From Alkaliphilus flagellatus (GTDB taxonomy: Bacteria; Bacillota; Clostridia; Peptostreptococcales; Natronincolaceae): DNA of 64,000 nt. A program made the translations under genes and the position numbers. Positions 62,959-64,000 of this stretch are shown one piece after another; positions within the stretch are counted from its first letter, which is position 1; each line of letters starts with the position of its first letter. The notes under the pieces were generated by a model. That model made no database searches, had not been told where the DNA came from, and worked only from the letters and a program-made list of their open reading frames with translations. The stretch lies in contig NZ_JAHLQK010000007.1 in assembly GCF_018919215.1 (NCBI RefSeq), positions 40,833-104,832 on the forward strand. Reading direction: 5' to 3'.

Positions 62959-62987
62959 AACGGTTTATATGTAATTTCATAATATAT
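62959..62987 (+). promoter_or_regulatory. SigmaK-like promoter, cassette D
   Basis: AAC at 62959-62961, 16-base spacer, CATAATATA at 62978-62986. It matches cassette C base for base through most of the element. Confidence 0.6.
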
Positions 62988-63068
62988 ATTATAACTACTT
63001 ATAGCATTAAAACATAAAAAAGTTGTGTGTTTAGTAATATTTAAAATTCGAAAAGGTAGGTGTAATAT

Positions 63069-63278
63069 ATGAGTGAAATTATTGAAAATGGTATAGGCTG
63101 TGACGGCGGTATTGGTGGTATTTTTGGAAAGAATAGAAATAGTTTGCTTTTCTTCTTCCTGATATTGGTGATAATTTTCTGTAACTGTGGTATTTTTAAA
63201 GGATCAGGAGATAGCTTACTTTTCTTCTTCCTATTACTTGTTGTACTATTTTGTGGACGTGGGCTTTTTGGATGCTAA
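63069..63278 (+). CDS. Small Gly/Cys-rich hydrophobic protein, cassette D (two-segment form)
   Basis: 69 residues. MSEIIENGIGCDGGIGGIFG start, then SLLFFFLILVIIFCNCG, linker IFKGSGD, SLLFFFLLLVVLFCGRG and LFGC. The two hydrophobic units and linker are almost identical to those of 4979-5194, and the preceding leader is conserved too, so this is a recent duplicate carried 58 kb away. Differences sit in the Gly-rich head and the tail. Same AAAGGTAGGTG ribosome site. Confidence 0.8.
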   Translation: MSEIIENGIGCDGGIGGIFGKNRNSLLFFFLILVIIFCNCGIFKGSGDSLLFFFLLLVVLFCGRGLFGC

Positions 63279-63293
63279 AAAGATAGATGAATA

Positions 63294-63325
63294 AGGGTAG
63301 CTTAAGCTACCCTAACATTTTTTTA
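63294..63325 (+). terminator. Terminator of cassette D
   Basis: GGGTAGCTTAAGCTACCC, a self-complementary 18-mer, followed by TAACATTTTTTT. Confidence 0.85.
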
Positions 63326-63508
63326 CTCCTTGCCACAAGCATATGTCCTAATAATACAGTATTCAGAACATTGTTTATGGCTATATATTATATTTAAAGC
63401 AGGAGTTATAGCAAACAATATATTAACAAAATAAGTTAATTTTTATAGTTTTCCGATAATAAAGTAATCACATTTCATAGATAGTTGAAATATAATAGTT
63501 AGTACAGA

Positions 63509-63967
63509 TTAATATTCGTCGCTATATCTATGGTGTTTACATTTATGACGTTTGTTCTCATGTTCACATCTATGATGTTTGCGTTCGTCTTCACATCTAT
63601 GATGTCTGTGGTCATCTTCGCATCTATGACGTTTATGTTCATCTTTACATCTATGATGTTTGTCATCATCTTTACATCTATGATGTTTGTCATCATCTTT
63701 ACATCTATGATCTTTGTCTTCATCTTTACACTCAGCATTTTCATTTTCAATTTTCACATCAGAAAACCAGAAATTAAATTTTAAAAACTCAGGACAACAA
63801 CATTCTTTACAATCTTTATGTTTTCTATGATGCTTACATCTGCAATGACGATTTAATGGTATTATTTCTTCTTGAAAATTAAATAATTCTCTTAATTTAT
63901 CCCAATTATCAGCTACTGCTTCGATCATTTCAGGTGTTAACATTTTAGAAGTTTCTACTTCACGCAT
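63509..63967 (-). CDS. Repetitive Cys/His/Asp-rich protein, probable spore coat component
   Basis: 152 residues, minus strand; ATG 63967 has AGAGGAGGG upstream. A helical head (VETSKMLTPEMIEAVADNWD, about 5-35) leads to a Cys/His cluster HCRCKHHRKH...CKECCCPE (about 41-60), then an aromatic segment FLKFNFWFSD. Seven copies of a nine-residue unit of form (K/E)DDDKHHRC follow (81-143), with a short tail. The head is the kind found in small clostridial coat proteins; the repeats would bind metal or cross-link. I cannot name a family. The opposite-strand frame at 63530-63784 is a shadow. Confidence 0.8.
   Translation of the reverse strand: MREVETSKMLTPEMIEAVADNWDKLRELFNFQEEIIPLNRHCRCKHHRKHKDCKECCCPEFLKFNFWFSDVKIENENAECKDEDKDHRCKDDDKHHRCKDDDKHHRCKDEHKRHRCEDDHRHHRCEDERKHHRCEHENKRHKCKHHRYSDEY
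63539..63727 (-). repeat. Seven 27-bp tandem coding repeats
   Basis: Units of 27 bases encoding nine residues; the two central units are identical at protein level (KDDDKHHRC) and the others diverge outward, changing mainly D, E, K, R and H while keeping the cysteine. There are no spacers, so this is a coding minisatellite and not CRISPR. Confidence 0.85.
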
Positions 63968-64000
63968 TAATAACCCTCCTCTAATTAATAATAATGTTTG

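Noticed and set aside
63539..63727. CRISPR array suggested by regular 27-bp repeats
   Set aside because: The repeats are contiguous with no spacers and encode a regular nine-residue motif in an open frame with a good ribosome site.
63530..63784. Plus-strand frame over the repeat region
   Set aside because: It is the antisense of the repeats, with low-complexity hydrophobic composition and no ribosome site; the minus-strand frame has both a ribosome site and a start.
1..64000. Mobile elements, prophage or defence islands
   Set aside because: No transposase, integrase, phage structural gene, restriction-modification or CRISPR-associated gene was recognised on either strand.

Overview
The window is a 64 kb stretch of low-GC chromosome from an anaerobic, spore-forming member of the Clostridia (an Alkaliphilus-like lineage would fit, but the species cannot be read from the sequence). 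The evidence is AT-rich codon use, AGGAGG-type ribosome binding sites with many TTG/GTG starts, sporulation and germination genes (GerM-like, CwlD-like, Spo0E-like, SPOCS-type coat protein), sigma54 and Fur regulation, a cobalamin riboswitch, and a selenocysteine molybdoenzyme. There is no rRNA, phage, insertion sequence or CRISPR array.

Layout. 0-4.2 kb: gatCAB (tRNA amidotransferase; gatC enters from outside) and a truncated oligopeptide-binding protein. 4.2-5.8 kb: a tandem family of tiny Gly/Cys-rich hydrophobic proteins, each with a sigmaK-like promoter and its own terminator; a further copy lies at 63 kb. 5.9-15 kb: a permease, a sigma54 activator (AcoR type) and the acetoin dehydrogenase operon acoABCL behind a sigma54 promoter, with only a scrap of acoX left between acoB and acoC. 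15-23 kb: an ADP-ribosyltransferase-like protein, a PurM-fold protein, a large amidase, a DUF2179 membrane protein, a GerM-like lipoprotein, rph-rdgB and a phosphoesterase. 23-24.4 kb: a candidate small RNA and eight tRNA genes. 24.6-28.9 kb: a Spo0E-like gene and Fur-boxed iron genes (feoA, feoB, a FeoB-associated Cys-rich peptide, DUF3793, flavodoxin).

29-41 kb is a respiratory island: a periplasmic-binding protein, a histidine kinase and an NtrC-type regulator; then three operator palindromes at 21-bp spacing, a sigma54 promoter, and a Tat-exported selenocysteine molybdopterin oxidoreductase (closest to tetrathionate/selenate reductase catalytic subunits), its TorD chaperone, a four-cluster ferredoxin subunit and TatA. 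Cofactor genes mobA, moeA and mobB follow. No membrane quinol-dehydrogenase anchor is encoded here.

41-48 kb: a coat protein, a PrcB_C/Gmad2 lipoprotein, a chemoreceptor, CwlD, EutH and a tungstate-type ABC permease/ATPase pair without its binding protein. 48.3-58.1 kb: a riboswitch-controlled cobamide operon: cobQ (lacking its whole glutaminase domain), cbiB, cobD, a btuFCD-type transporter, cobU, cobS, cobC, and cblT/cblS for alpha-ribazole salvage. 58-64 kb: a two-component system, a Cys-rich small protein, a second chemoreceptor, the fourth hydrophobic-peptide cassette and a repetitive Cys/His/Asp-rich protein.

A recurring theme is internal deletion: acoX, cobQ, the peptide-binding protein and one peptide cassette each keep recognisable parts while losing the middle or the end.
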